Assembly (NCBI RefSeq): GCF_003628125.1
Contig: NZ_RBZU01000005.1
Location: forward strand, 62,001-126,000
DNA: 64,000 nucleotides
Reading direction: 5' to 3'
Origin: Pararobbsia silviterrae
GTDB lineage: Bacteria > Pseudomonadota > Gammaproteobacteria > Burkholderiales > Burkholderiaceae
Part shown: piece after piece, positions 1-8,943 of the stretch
Numbering within the stretch: position 1 is the first letter of the stretch
How the letters are laid out: every line of letters starts with the position of its first letter
Notes under the pieces: generated by a model
The model's database searches: none
Seen by the model: the letters and a program-made list of their open reading frames with translations, nothing else
Told to the model about the DNA's origin: nothing
Program-made: the position numbers and the translations under genes

Positions 1-507
1 GTCGTCAACTATTGTCTCGATTGCCGGCAGCTCGGCGGCGCGCTCGCGGGCGCCGTCGCCGCCCGCGCGAGCGCGACGAAGACGGTCGGTTTCGTCGGCG
101 GCGTCGAAGCGGTCGACGGCTCCGAAGCGCAGCGCTTCAAGCAAGCCGTGCTCGACGCGTCGCCGGGCGCGGCCGTGCGGATCGACTGGACCGGCGCGTG
201 GGGCGATCGCAGCGGCGCTGCGCGACTCGCGCAGCAGCAGATCCGCGCGGGTGCGGACATCGTCGTCGCCGATGCGAACGACGGCGTGTTCGTAGGGGCG
301 AGCGCGCATCCGCATGCGCGCGTGATCGGGTGGATGACGGATGCCTCGCGGCGCTATGCGAATACGCTGGCCAGCGTCGTCGTCGACATGGGCGTCGTGT
401 TCCGCCGCTTCGTCGCTGCGGCATCGAGCGGACGCTTTGCGAGCGGCGATGTCGTCATTGTCGAATCGGATCGCGTCTGGCGGGTCGTCTGGCCCCGTCG
501 TCCGTGA
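1..507 (+). CDS. BMP/PnrA-like periplasmic substrate-binding protein, C-terminal fragment
   Basis: Frame 1 is open from the window edge to a TGA at 505-507, giving about 168 residues of a protein whose start lies outside. The run VGFVGGVEA, an AVLDASPGA helix, a DWTGAWGD loop and QIRAGADIVVADAND match the second lobe of the BMP (basic membrane protein, PnrA/Med) family, where the corresponding segments line the ligand cleft. Characterised members bind purine nucleosides and feed ABC importers or act as sensors. No permease or ATPase gene follows; instead a sensor kinase starts 28 nt downstream, so a signalling role is possible. Ligand and full length cannot be judged from this fragment. Confidence 0.7.
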   Translation, partial: VVNYCLDCRQLGGALAGAVAARASATKTVGFVGGVEAVDGSEAQRFKQAVLDASPGAAVRIDWTGAWGDRSGAARLAQQQIRAGADIVVADANDGVFVGASAHPHARVIGWMTDASRRYANTLASVVVDMGVVFRRFVAAASSGRFASGDVVIVESDRVWRVVWPRRP

Positions 508-535
508 ATCGAGTGCAACGAATCGAGCTCGTCCC

Positions 536-1855
536 ATGCGAACACTCAAGAGTCGAATCATCGGAACGTTGATTGCGCTGTCGATCGTGGTCGCGCTCGC
601 CGACGCCTGCGCATCGTACTGGCTCTCGCGCAAGCACATCGGCGAGCTGCTCGACGTGCATCTGCAAGGCGCCGCGGTCTGGCTGTCGGCCGGCAAGGTC
701 GGCGCGATCGGCACGAGCGGGCCGCCCCAACATTCGATCGACGGTTTCGTCGGGCAGATCTGGCAGCAGGGCCGCTCGACACCGACCGACAACACCGACT
801 CCGAGGTCCTGTTCGACCGTACCGCGCGCGACGGGTATGGGTTCGAGACGATCAACGGGCAGCGCTATCGGATCTATACGCTCAGGCGCGGCGGCGAGCT
901 CACGTATCAGGTCGGGCAGCCCGTCGCGTTCCGCGAACAGACGGCGGGGCGCGCGGCGCTCGAAAGCCTGCTGCCGATGCTCGTGCTGATTCCGCTGATC
1001 TGGCTCGCGATCCCGTTGATCGTCAACGCGGCCTTCGCGTCGCTCGATGCCGCGAGCGCCGAGGCCGAGACGATCGGCATCAGCCGTCTGACGCCGCTCG
1101 ACGTCTCGCATGCGCCGCAGGAGGTGCGTCCGTTCGCGGACTCGGTGAACCGGATGATCGCTCGGCTGCAGGTCGGTATCGATACCGAGAAGCGCTTCGT
1201 CGCCGACGCCGCGCATGAATTGCGCACGCCGATCACGGCCTTGCAACTGCGGATCGACAATCTTGCGAATGCGTCGAACGAGGCCGAGCGTCGCGAGCGG
1301 CTCGTCGCGTTGCGCGAAGCGGCCGTGCGCGCCGCGACGATGATCCGGCAACTGCTCGCGCTCGCGCGCGCCGATGCGCAGCTCGATCCGAACGCCACGC
1401 AGATCGTCGACCTGCGCGAATTGATGCAGTGGCTCGTCGCCGATCTGTTGCCGGTCGCCGATGCGCGGTCGATCGATCTCGGCGTCCAGCGATTCGAGCC
1501 CGCGCGCGTCGATGCGCGCGACAGCGAGCTTCGGATGGCCGTGCGCAATCTCGTCGAGAACGCGTTGCGCTATACGCCCGAGGGCGGCTGCGTCGATGTC
1601 GAAGTGTTCACCGACGGTCCCGATGCGTACGTGCGTGTCATCGATACGGGGCCCGGCATTCCCGACGCGTCGCTCGAACGCGTTTTCGACCGCTTTTTCC
1701 GGCTTCAATCGGGCAACGGCGACGGCACGGGCCTCGGCCTGTCGATCGTGCGCTCGGTCGTCGCGAAGTATCGCGGCACGGTCAGGCTCGAGAATCGCCG
1801 CGACGGGCATAGCGGCTTGATCGCCACGATCGTCTTGCCCGCGAGCGCGACCTGA
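536..1855 (+). CDS. Two-component sensor histidine kinase
   Basis: This is a 439-residue membrane histidine kinase. A transmembrane helix at about residues 7-28 is followed by a periplasmic domain of about 110 residues, a second helix at about 146-168 and a linker resembling HAMP. The H-box AAHELRTPITA puts the phospho-accepting histidine near residue 227. Then come the N-box RNLVENALRYTP, the G1 box DTGPGIPD, the F-box DRFFRL and the G2 box GTGLGLSIV, so the ATPase domain is complete. The layout is that of the QseC/TctE class. The ATG at 536 is chosen because it puts the first helix at the N-terminus. No response regulator lies downstream; a partner may lie upstream of the window beyond the BMP-like gene. 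Confidence 0.88.
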   Translation: MRTLKSRIIGTLIALSIVVALADACASYWLSRKHIGELLDVHLQGAAVWLSAGKVGAIGTSGPPQHSIDGFVGQIWQQGRSTPTDNTDSEVLFDRTARDGYGFETINGQRYRIYTLRRGGELTYQVGQPVAFREQTAGRAALESLLPMLVLIPLIWLAIPLIVNAAFASLDAASAEAETIGISRLTPLDVSHAPQEVRPFADSVNRMIARLQVGIDTEKRFVADAAHELRTPITALQLRIDNLANASNEAERRERLVALREAAVRAATMIRQLLALARADAQLDPNATQIVDLRELMQWLVADLLPVADARSIDLGVQRFEPARVDARDSELRMAVRNLVENALRYTPEGGCVDVEVFTDGPDAYVRVIDTGPGIPDASLERVFDRFFRLQSGNGDGTGLGLSIVRSVVAKYRGTVRLENRRDGHSGLIATIVLPASAT

Positions 1856-1875
1856 CGACGCGTGCGCGCGGCGCG

Positions 1876-2229
1876 TCAATTCTTCTGATACAGCTGAACG
1901 TGGTTCGTCACGGACTGAACGCCCGCGACGTGCTGCGCGGTGCTGCCCGCCAGATCGACCTGCGATTGTTCGGGGACGGTGCCCGTCAGCGTCACGACGC
2001 CGTTGCGCGCCACGACCGTGATGTCGTGCGCGGCGAGACCCTTCGTCGAGTAGAGCGCCTTGCGCACGCGGCGCGCGAGCGCGTGGTTCGCCGCGCGGCT
2101 CGATGACGGCGCGGCCGCGGCGCTTGCCTGCGGCGCGGCATTCGTATCGGAGGCCTGTGCGTGGACGGTGCAGACGGGAAGCGCGAGCAGGGCTGCGCCG
2201 AGCACGGGAGCGAAACGTCGGATGAACAT
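1876..2229 (-). CDS. BON-domain periplasmic protein
   Basis: A 117-residue protein with a cleavable signal peptide (MFIRRFAP, then a hydrophobic Ala/Leu stretch ending VHAQA). An Ala/Ser-rich linker and one BON domain follow (residues about 48-115: VRKALYSTKGL, then VVARNGVVTLTGTV and AGVQSVTNHV). BON domains bind phospholipid or surface components and occur in OsmY/Kbp/DolP-type envelope proteins. The gene is convergent with the sensor kinase, 20 nt apart. The start has a GAGG sequence about 9 nt upstream. The exact role is unknown; envelope stress or osmotic protection is the usual inference for the family. Confidence 0.85.
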   Translation of the reverse strand: MFIRRFAPVLGAALLALPVCTVHAQASDTNAAPQASAAAAPSSSRAANHALARRVRKALYSTKGLAAHDITVVARNGVVTLTGTVPEQSQVDLAGSTAQHVAGVQSVTNHVQLYQKN

Positions 2230-2756
2230 GATCGGGGGCCTCGCGGGGGCATCGTGACCTCGTCCCGTCGCGGTCGGGGCACGGCAACGTCGAGGATGCC
2301 TCCAGCATAGCGATCCACGTGCCGGCTTGCAGCGAACCTGATCGATGCGACCGACGCGACCGACGCGACCAAGGCGACTAGGACGACCAGCGCGACTAAG
2401 GCGATCAATGAGTCTAGCGCTGCGAACTCAGATACCGCGTTCGCGTGGCCGCACTGACATCCGCCGGCAATCGCTGCATGATCGACACCGCGCGATCGCA
2501 TCGCCTCGTGTGCATCCGATCGTGTGCATTCGATCCCGCTTTCGAACCCTATTTTCAAGGGACTTTCGATATCCCGAAGTCTTGAGCGATGTCATGGAAT
2601 CGACGCGAATCGATCTGTATCTTGAACGCGTACGGATTCGCATCGATGCCGACGCGAATGCTTAGTGCGCTGACGATCGACGCATCACGGTCGCATTGAC
2701 CGATTTCGCCGAGCGCGAGGCGGCTGTCCCGGAAGACCCAACCGAATGGAGCGACC
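2230..2756. other. 527-nt intergenic region between divergent BON and xfp genes
   Basis: No convincing gene is visible. At about 2344-2405 there is a degenerate short tandem repeat of the type GCGACCGAC / GCGACCAAG / GCGACTAGG. The rest presumably carries the promoters of both divergent genes, but I could not find a pair of -35/-10 boxes good enough to call. Confidence 0.6.
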
Positions 2757-5192
2757 ATGGAGCGCAATGACGATTCCGCGGTGCAGGCGGACGCAGGAGA
2801 CCGTGCAATTCCTACCGAAGCGGGTCCGTTGAGCCCGGACGCGTTATGGAAAATCGACGCATTCTGGCGCGCCTGCAACTACCTGAGCGCGGGCATGCTT
2901 TATTTGCGCGCGAATCCTTTGTTGCGTGAGCCGCTGAAACCCGAGCACTTCAAGCGCCGTCTGCTCGGCCATTGGGGTTCCGATCCCGGACAAAGCTTCG
3001 TGCTCACGCATCTGAGCCGCGCGATTCGCGCGCAGGATCTCAATGTGCTGTTCGTCTCGGGGCCCGGGCATGGCGCGCCCGCGACGCTCGCGCATGCGTA
3101 TCTCGAAGGCTGTTACACGGAGGTCTATCCGGACCGCACGCTCGACGAAGCGGGCATGCTGCGGTTTTTCAGGCAGTTCTCGTTTCCGGGCGGCATCGGT
3201 TCGCATTGCACGCCCGAAACGCCGGGGTCGATTCACGAGGGCGGCGAGCTCGGCTACAGCCTCTCGCACGCGTTCGGCGCCGCGTTCGACAACCCGGACC
3301 TGATCGTCGCCGCGATGGTCGGCGACGGCGAGGCCGAGACCGGGCCGCTCGCGACGTCGTGGCATTCGAATAAATTCCTCAATCCCGTCACCGACGGCGC
3401 CGTGTTGCCGATCCTGCATTTGAACGGATACAAGATCGCGAACCCGACGATACTCGCGCGGATCCCGCACGAGGAGCTTGCCGCGCTGTTCGTCGGCTAT
3501 GGATACGAGCCGCACTTTGTCGAGGGGCATGAGCCGGCCGCGATGCACCAGCGGATGGCTCGCACGATCGATGCGTGCGTCGCGCGGATTCGTGCGATTC
3601 AGCATCACGCGCGATCGTCGAACGATCTCGCGCGGCCGCGTTGGCCGATGATCGTGCTGCGCACGCCGAAGGGCTGGACGGGGCCCGCCGAAGTCGACGG
3701 ACATCGCGTCGAAGGATCGTGGCGCTCGCATCAGGTGCCGATCGCCGATCCCGCGACGAACGCGGCGCATCTGCGCCTCGTCGAGGCATGGCTGCGCAGC
3801 TATGCGCCTGACGAGCTGTTCGATGCGCACGGCACGCTGATTCCCGCCTTGCGTGCGCTCGCGCCCGTCGGGGCGCGGCGTATCGGCGCGAACCCGCATG
3901 CGAACGGCGGTCTGCTGCGCAGGCCGCTCGAGATGCCCGACTTCGCCGACTACGCGGTCGAGGTCCCGGCGCCGGGCGCCCATTATGCGAGTTCGACGCA
4001 GGCGCTCGGCGTGTTCCTGCGCGACGTGATGAAGCGCAATATGACGCAGTTCCGCGTGTTCAGTCCCGATGAAGCGTCAAGCAACAAGCTCACGGCGATC
4101 TACGACGCCTCGCCGAAGACGTGGCTCGGCGAGCGCGTGCCGCAGGACGACGACGGCGGCGCGCTCGCGCCCGATGGCCGCGTCATGGAGATGCTCAGCG
4201 AACATACGCTCGAAGGCTGGTTCGAGGGCTATACGTTGACGGGGCGGCACGGCCTGTTCGCGACGTACGAGGCCTTCGTCCACGTGATCGACTCGATGTT
4301 CAACCAGCATGCGAAGTGGCTCGAGAAGTCGAAGCACGACCTCGGCTGGCGCGCGCCGATTCCCTCGCTGAACATGCTGATCACGTCGCTCGTCTGGCGG
4401 CAGGACCATAACGGCTTCACGCACCAGGATCCGGGCTTCCTCGACGTCGTCGCGAACAAGACGCCCGACGTCGTGCGGATCTATCTACCGCCCGATGCGA
4501 ATTGCCTGCTCAGCGTCGCCGATCACTGTCTGCGCTCGCGCGACTATGTCAACGTGATCGTCGCCGACAAGCAGCCCCATCTCCAGTATCTCGACATGGC
4601 GAGCGCGGCGACGCATTGCGCGAAGGGCATCGGCATCTGGGACTGGGCCTCGACCGATCAGGGCCAGACGCCCGATCTCGTCGTCGCGTGCGCGGGCGAC
4701 GTGCCGACGATGGAAGCGCTCGCGGCCGCGGAGATCCTCACGCAGCATTTCGCGGATCTCAGGCTGCGCTTCGTCAACGTCGTCGATCTGTTCCGGCTCA
4801 TGCCCGAGACCGGGCATCCGCACGGGCTCTCGGATCGCGATTTCGATTCGCTGTTCACGCAGGACAAGCCCGTGATCTTCAACTTCCACTCGTATCCGAC
4901 GCTGATCCATAAATTCATCTACAACCGCGCGAATCACCGCAATTTCCATGTCCATGGATACCGCGAGCAGGGCAGCATCAACACGCCGCTCGAACTCGCG
5001 ATCATCAATCGCATCGATCGTTTCAGTCTCGCGATCGATGCGATCGACCGCACGCCGTGTCTGCGCGAGACGGGCGCCCATGTGAAGGAGTGGCTCAAGG
5101 ATCAGATCGTGCGCAGCGTGGCCTATGCGCATGCGGAAGGCGCCGATCCCGACGCGATCACGCAGTGGACGTGGGGACGCACGGCGCAGTAG
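2757..5192 (+). CDS. xfp: Xylulose-5-phosphate/fructose-6-phosphate phosphoketolase
   Basis: An 811-residue thiamine-diphosphate enzyme, full length for the family (about 790-830). It splits xylulose 5-phosphate (and usually fructose 6-phosphate) with inorganic phosphate into acetyl phosphate plus glyceraldehyde 3-phosphate (or erythrose 4-phosphate). Both phosphoketolase signatures are present: EGGELGY at residues 161-167 and the ThDP/Mg motif GDGEAETG at 189-196. GPGHGAP at 102-108 is also typical. The protein is cytoplasmic with no signal peptide. A GGAG lies 6-7 nt before the ATG. No acetate kinase or phosphotransacetylase is adjacent, so the acetyl phosphate must be used by enzymes encoded elsewhere. 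Confidence 0.95.
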   Translation: MERNDDSAVQADAGDRAIPTEAGPLSPDALWKIDAFWRACNYLSAGMLYLRANPLLREPLKPEHFKRRLLGHWGSDPGQSFVLTHLSRAIRAQDLNVLFVSGPGHGAPATLAHAYLEGCYTEVYPDRTLDEAGMLRFFRQFSFPGGIGSHCTPETPGSIHEGGELGYSLSHAFGAAFDNPDLIVAAMVGDGEAETGPLATSWHSNKFLNPVTDGAVLPILHLNGYKIANPTILARIPHEELAALFVGYGYEPHFVEGHEPAAMHQRMARTIDACVARIRAIQHHARSSNDLARPRWPMIVLRTPKGWTGPAEVDGHRVEGSWRSHQVPIADPATNAAHLRLVEAWLRSYAPDELFDAHGTLIPALRALAPVGARRIGANPHANGGLLRRPLEMPDFADYAVEVPAPGAHYASSTQALGVFLRDVMKRNMTQFRVFSPDEASSNKLTAIYDASPKTWLGERVPQDDDGGALAPDGRVMEMLSEHTLEGWFEGYTLTGRHGLFATYEAFVHVIDSMFNQHAKWLEKSKHDLGWRAPIPSLNMLITSLVWRQDHNGFTHQDPGFLDVVANKTPDVVRIYLPPDANCLLSVADHCLRSRDYVNVIVADKQPHLQYLDMASAATHCAKGIGIWDWASTDQGQTPDLVVACAGDVPTMEALAAAEILTQHFADLRLRFVNVVDLFRLMPETGHPHGLSDRDFDSLFTQDKPVIFNFHSYPTLIHKFIYNRANHRNFHVHGYREQGSINTPLELAIINRIDRFSLAIDAIDRTPCLRETGAHVKEWLKDQIVRSVAYAHAEGADPDAITQWTWGRTAQ

Positions 5193-5306
5193 AGAGGTCG
5201 AAGAAGGACGGCAACGCAGGGGCGCAACAAAGGGATGCGACGAAGGGATGCGACGAAGGGACGCACAAGCGCGACCCTGGCGGACGCGCCCGATCGCCGC
5301 GCCCGG
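5193..5306. repeat. Short 13-nt tandem repeat between convergent xfp and GltB-like genes
   Basis: GGGATGCGACGAA occurs twice in tandem at 5232-5257, followed by a third partial copy to about 5268. The 114-nt gap separates two convergent genes. Read on the minus strand, i.e. downstream of the GltB-like gene, the repeat is pyrimidine-rich and G-poor. No intrinsic terminator is visible. Confidence 0.7.
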
Positions 5307-6917
5307 TCAGACGGTCGCGAGTTCGGCGCGCGGCGAAAACGAGTAGGCGCTCGCGATCGGCCACCATTGCTCGTAGAGCCGGTAGCGATAGGTGCCGCTG
5401 AGCAGGTCGCCGGGTTCGAGGAACTTGAGCAGGTCCGACAGCAGCTTGACCTCGTGCGACGACACGCGCTGCACGATGTGATGCGCGCGAAGTTCGGCCG
5501 GGTGCTGCAGGCCCGCGGCCTGGATGATTTCCTTGAGGGCCTTGAGCGTGTTGTCGTGAAAGCGGTGCACGCGGTCGGACTTGTCTTCGGGCACGAGCGC
5601 GCGCTGGCGCACGGGGTCTTGCGTCGCGACGCCCGTCGGGCAGCGGCCCGAGTGACAGGTTTGCGCCTGAATGCAGCCGACGGCGAACATGAAGCCGCGC
5701 GCCGAATTGACCCAGTCGGCGCCGATCGCGAGCGTGCGCGCGATATCGAAGGCCGTGATGATCTTGCCGCTCGCGCCGATGCGGATCTTCTCGCGCAGGC
5801 CGACGCCGACGAGCGTGTTGTGCACGAGCAGCAGGCCTTCCTGGAGCGGCACGCCGATATGGTCGGTGAATTCGAGCGGCGCGGCGCCCGTGCCGCCTTC
5901 GGCGCCGTCGACGACGATGAAGTCGGGCAGGATGCCCGTTTCGAGCATGGCCTTCGCGATGCCGAAGAATTCCCACGGATGGCCGACGCAGAGCTTGAAT
6001 CCCGTCGGCTTGCCGCCCGAGAGGTTACGCAGCCGTTCGACGAATTCGAGGAGTTCGCACGGCGTCGAGAACGCCGAGTGCGAGGCCGGCGAGACGCAGT
6101 CGCGACCCATCGGCACGCCGCGCGTCGCCGAGATTTCGGCCGTGATCTTCGCCGCGGGCAGCACGCCGCCGTGGCCGGGCTTCGCGCCTTGCGAGAGCTT
6201 GATCTCGATCATCTTGACCTGCGGCTCGGCGGCTTGCCGCGTGAATGCCTCGGCGTTGAACGACCCGTCGTCGTGGCGGCAGCCGAAATAGCCCGAACCG
6301 ATTTCCCAGATGATGTCGCCGCCGTGCGTGCGGTGGTAGGTCGACATCGAGCCTTCGCCCGTGTCGTGCGCGAAGTTGCCTTTCTTCGCGCCGAGGTTCA
6401 GCGCGAGGATCGCGTTGGCCGAGAGCGCGCCGAAGCTCATCGCCGAGATGTTGAAGATCGACATCGAATACGGCTGCGCGCGTTGCGGGCCGACGACGAT
6501 GCGGAAATCCGCGGAATCGACATGGGTCGGCGCGATCGAGTGGCTGATCCACTCGTGCGAGACGGCCTTGACGTCGAGTTCGGTGCCGTAGGGGCGGCTA
6601 TCGGGGTCGTTCTTGGCGCGCTGGTAGACGATGCTGCGCTGCGCGCGCGAGAACGGACGCTCTTCGGTATCGGATTCGACGAAGTATTGCCGGATCTCGG
6701 GCCGGATGAATTCGAACAGAAAGCGCAGATGGCCCCAGATCGGGTAATTGCGCAGGATGCTGTGACGGCGCTGAAGCAGATCGAAGATGCCGAGCGCGAC
6801 GGCGAGCGCGGGGATCAGCGACCACGCCCAGGATATCCACTGTGTGCCGGCAAGCCAGAGACAGACGAAAAGGGCGATGAGCGCGCCCCAGAAGGCCAGA
6901 TAACGCCGATAGAACAT
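5307..6917 (-). CDS. FMN-binding glutamate-synthase-family protein (GltB-like domain), membrane anchored
   Basis: A 536-residue protein with two hydrophobic helices at the N-terminus (about residues 7-24 and 27-46), then a Glu_synthase (FMN-binding TIM barrel) domain. Diagnostic segments are EIKLSQGAKPGHGG (about 238-251), VVDGAEGGTGAAP (about 335-347) and the [3Fe-4S] cysteine motif CIQAQTCHSGRCPTG with cysteines near 415, 421 and 426. The glutaminase and N-terminal domains of true GltB are missing. Such stand-alone domains (YerD/archaeal-GltB type) are annotated as FMN-binding glutamate synthase family proteins; their physiological reaction is unsettled. The gene is convergent with xfp and appears monocistronic. 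Confidence 0.88.
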   Translation of the reverse strand: MFYRRYLAFWGALIALFVCLWLAGTQWISWAWSLIPALAVALGIFDLLQRRHSILRNYPIWGHLRFLFEFIRPEIRQYFVESDTEERPFSRAQRSIVYQRAKNDPDSRPYGTELDVKAVSHEWISHSIAPTHVDSADFRIVVGPQRAQPYSMSIFNISAMSFGALSANAILALNLGAKKGNFAHDTGEGSMSTYHRTHGGDIIWEIGSGYFGCRHDDGSFNAEAFTRQAAEPQVKMIEIKLSQGAKPGHGGVLPAAKITAEISATRGVPMGRDCVSPASHSAFSTPCELLEFVERLRNLSGGKPTGFKLCVGHPWEFFGIAKAMLETGILPDFIVVDGAEGGTGAAPLEFTDHIGVPLQEGLLLVHNTLVGVGLREKIRIGASGKIITAFDIARTLAIGADWVNSARGFMFAVGCIQAQTCHSGRCPTGVATQDPVRQRALVPEDKSDRVHRFHDNTLKALKEIIQAAGLQHPAELRAHHIVQRVSSHEVKLLSDLLKFLEPGDLLSGTYRYRLYEQWWPIASAYSFSPRAELATV

Positions 6918-7048
6918 AGGTGCCGTCTCGACTCGAGCAGGTTGCGGGGATACGCAATTTTTTCCTACGGGACACTAGCACAGCTTCAAGACGCGATAAA
7001 TGCGGAACGTTGTCGATGCGACGGACGCCGCGCGCGTGCCAAACAAGA

Positions 7049-7363
7049 TCAAGGCGATGCGGCAGGGGAACGGGCCTCGCGTTCGCGTCGCCGGATCGGC
7101 ACGAAGCCGACTTGCAGACCGAACAGCTTGGCGATGCTGTTGAGCGATTCGACGGTGGGATTGCCGGTACCGCGTTCGATGTCCTGGATGACGCGGCGGC
7201 TCACGCCGCGATGCGCGGCGAATTCCGCCTGGGTCAGGCCGGTCATCTTGCGCATGGCTTTCAAGGCTTGCGGAATCGTCATGTCGCCGCGTTCGAGGTC
7301 TTCATAGAAGGCGCGGCGCAGGGCGTTCTGCTCTTCACGGGTGGGGGCGTTCCGACGCGGCAT
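7049..7363 (-). CDS. hipB: HipB-like XRE-family antitoxin/repressor
   Basis: A 104-residue protein with a classic helix-turn-helix of the XRE/Cro type in the middle (about residues 33-88: MRKMTGLTQAEFA, RGVSRRVIQDIERG, NPTVESLNSIAKLFG). A charged N-terminus and an Arg-rich tail flank it. In HipA/HipB modules this protein dimerises, neutralises the HipA kinase and represses the operon. It starts 13 nt after the HipA stop codon with a GGAG 7 nt before its ATG, so the toxin gene comes first, the reverse of the E. coli hipBA order. The HipB name rests on the partner and the fold. Confidence 0.85.
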   Translation of the reverse strand: MPRRNAPTREEQNALRRAFYEDLERGDMTIPQALKAMRKMTGLTQAEFAAHRGVSRRVIQDIERGTGNPTVESLNSIAKLFGLQVGFVPIRRREREARSPAASP

Positions 7364-7376
7364 GTTGGGGCTCCGG

Positions 7377-8642
7377 CTAGTGCAGGGCGCTGAGTTGCCG
7401 GACCTGCGTGTCGATCGGCTGTGTCAGAAATTCGATGATGTCGCGATCGACGCCGTGTTCGTTCATGACATCGGGCAGGCGTTCGATCCGTCGGGCGAAC
7501 CGGTTCAATTCGAGGGCGAGCGTCCGGCGCTCGTCGGCGCGCACGGGCAGCGTCGCGAGCACGTCGGCCCAGTCCGTGAGTTCGACCTGCGTATCGGGCC
7601 GGTACCACCGGAGCGCGCGCGGAATCAGGTCGGGGTCGAGGTACATCGGCGCGAAGTCGAACAGCGGCGTGAGCCGCACCGTGCCGCCGATGGACTGAAC
7701 CGCCGTGTTGCGCGCGTGATTGTCCGTGTTGCGCATGGCCAGATTGAGCACGTCGCGTTTGAGGAACTCGAGTGTTTCGGCTGTCGGGTCGCTCGCGATC
7801 GCGCGAATGCCGCTCACGACCTCGAACAGGCTCGGGCGTTGGTCGAAGCCGGACAAGCGCAGGATCGATGCGATGCTTTCCTGGTGAAGACGTTCGACCC
7901 GGCCGTCGTGCGCGATTCGGTCGAAGCGCGGTACGAGCAGCACATCGCCATGCAGGGTCGGCAGGTCGGCATGCGTGCGTATGCCGAGCGCGGCGGCGAC
8001 GTGCATATAGGGCGCCTCATTGCGCAGGACTTTCGCGTCGGCCGCGCCGCTGCCGCGCGGCAGTTTCGCGATGAAGTGCGCCGTGGCGTCGGCATCGGAC
8101 ACGACGGCATCGCCGTGCAGCAGGCCTTTGCGATCGCGGCTCAACAGGTATTTCGGCGCGGCGCCCTGAACGCCCGTCGTCCCGGTGCCGAGCATCCCGT
8201 GCAGGAACATGCGCTCCTTGAAGGCTTCGCTGCGCATGACGATGTCGTCGATCGTCAGTCCCGGCAGGCCGCGTGCATCGGGATGACGCGTGACGTGAGC
8301 GTCGAAGTAACGCACGGCTTCGGCGACGCGCAGCCGTCCGACCGGATTGAACGCGCCCGCGCGGATCAGCGCGAAGTCCGCATCGGGGCCGTCCGCGAGC
8401 TTGAGTTCGCCGAGCAGGAAGCGGCGGCCCGCGCCCTGAGGGACGAGATCGTAGAGAAAGGCCGGCAGCGTTCGCGCGCTGCGGATATCGATATCGACCG
8501 GCTCGACGAGCGACACCGGGGCATGCGTATGCTCGATCGCATAGTGCACCGGGTAGTTCCAATGAAAGAGGGCGCCATCCTGCTCGATCTCGGCGCAATC
8601 GATCCAGCGGTCGTCGAGGAATATCTGCAGCGTGCAGTCCAT
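7377..8642 (-). CDS. hipA: HipA-family serine/threonine kinase toxin
   Basis: A 421-residue HipA-type kinase, close to the size of E. coli HipA (440). An N-terminal HipA_N-like beta domain (residues about 1-95) is followed by the kinase lobe. KYLLSRD begins the segment that leads to the nucleotide site, RNTDNHARN provides the catalytic Asp/Asn, and LFDFAPMYLDPD holds the Mg-binding DF element. Characterised HipA proteins phosphorylate a glutamyl-tRNA synthetase or another target and cause growth arrest or persistence. In-frame ATG codons occur at 8663, 8654 and 8642; I chose 8642 because only it has a well placed GGAG (6 nt upstream). All catalytic residues seem intact. The gltX of this genome lies 17 kb downstream in this window. 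Confidence 0.88.
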   Translation of the reverse strand: MDCTLQIFLDDRWIDCAEIEQDGALFHWNYPVHYAIEHTHAPVSLVEPVDIDIRSARTLPAFLYDLVPQGAGRRFLLGELKLADGPDADFALIRAGAFNPVGRLRVAEAVRYFDAHVTRHPDARGLPGLTIDDIVMRSEAFKERMFLHGMLGTGTTGVQGAAPKYLLSRDRKGLLHGDAVVSDADATAHFIAKLPRGSGAADAKVLRNEAPYMHVAAALGIRTHADLPTLHGDVLLVPRFDRIAHDGRVERLHQESIASILRLSGFDQRPSLFEVVSGIRAIASDPTAETLEFLKRDVLNLAMRNTDNHARNTAVQSIGGTVRLTPLFDFAPMYLDPDLIPRALRWYRPDTQVELTDWADVLATLPVRADERRTLALELNRFARRIERLPDVMNEHGVDRDIIEFLTQPIDTQVRQLSALH

Positions 8643-8677
8643 GATGTGCTCCATTTGCCGCATAAATGTAGCACATC
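8643..8677. promoter_or_regulatory. Inverted repeat over the hipA leader and Shine-Dalgarno (candidate HipB operator)
   Basis: GATGTGCT (8643-8650) and its exact reverse complement AGCACATC (8670-8677) flank a 19-nt spacer immediately upstream of the chosen hipA start. On the coding strand the proximal arm directly follows the GGAG ribosome-binding site. HipB proteins usually bind palindromes in their own promoter. The repeat could equally form an RNA hairpin that hides the ribosome-binding site. Confidence 0.45.
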
Positions 8678-8701
8678 AAGCCCAAACACACCGATCCTGC
8701 C

Positions 8702-8711
8702 TCGTATACGA
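8702..8711. promoter_or_regulatory. 10-bp palindrome TCGTATACGA upstream of hipA (second operator candidate)
   Basis: A perfect 10-bp palindrome lies about 60 nt upstream of the chosen hipA start, in the gap between divergent hipA and opgC. It is a plausible regulator site by position and symmetry only. Confidence 0.3.
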
Positions 8712-8943
8712 AGCACCAACGCCGATATTTCTGATTCATTGCGGCGCCGATTTTTGACGCGCTACGCTCGATTCCGGCGCGAGGCTGGCACGGTTATGGC
8801 TGCCGTGACGGGTGTCGTCATCGCGGCATGACGGACGGATCGTCCGATGTAACGGCCGGCAACACGCGCGCGCTCGCGGGCCGGGAATTTTTGGGGGCGT
8901 TGCGCCGTCATTCGTAGATCCTCTAGCACAGTGAGTCATCGTG

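Noticed and set aside
455-2308. Long open frame on the minus strand opposite the sensor kinase (and many similar ones opposite xfp, yejB, dnaX, rho, recR and hisS)
   Set aside because: Arg/Ala-rich shadow frames caused by high GC at third codon positions; no recognisable domains, while the opposite strand encodes clear conserved proteins.
5307-6917. True glutamate synthase large subunit
   Set aside because: Only the FMN/Fe-S barrel is present; the glutaminase, central and C-terminal domains and a gltD partner are missing.
7000-8900. Genomic island carrying the hip genes
   Set aside because: Base composition matches the neighbours, and there are no integrase, transposase, flanking repeats or tRNA junctions.
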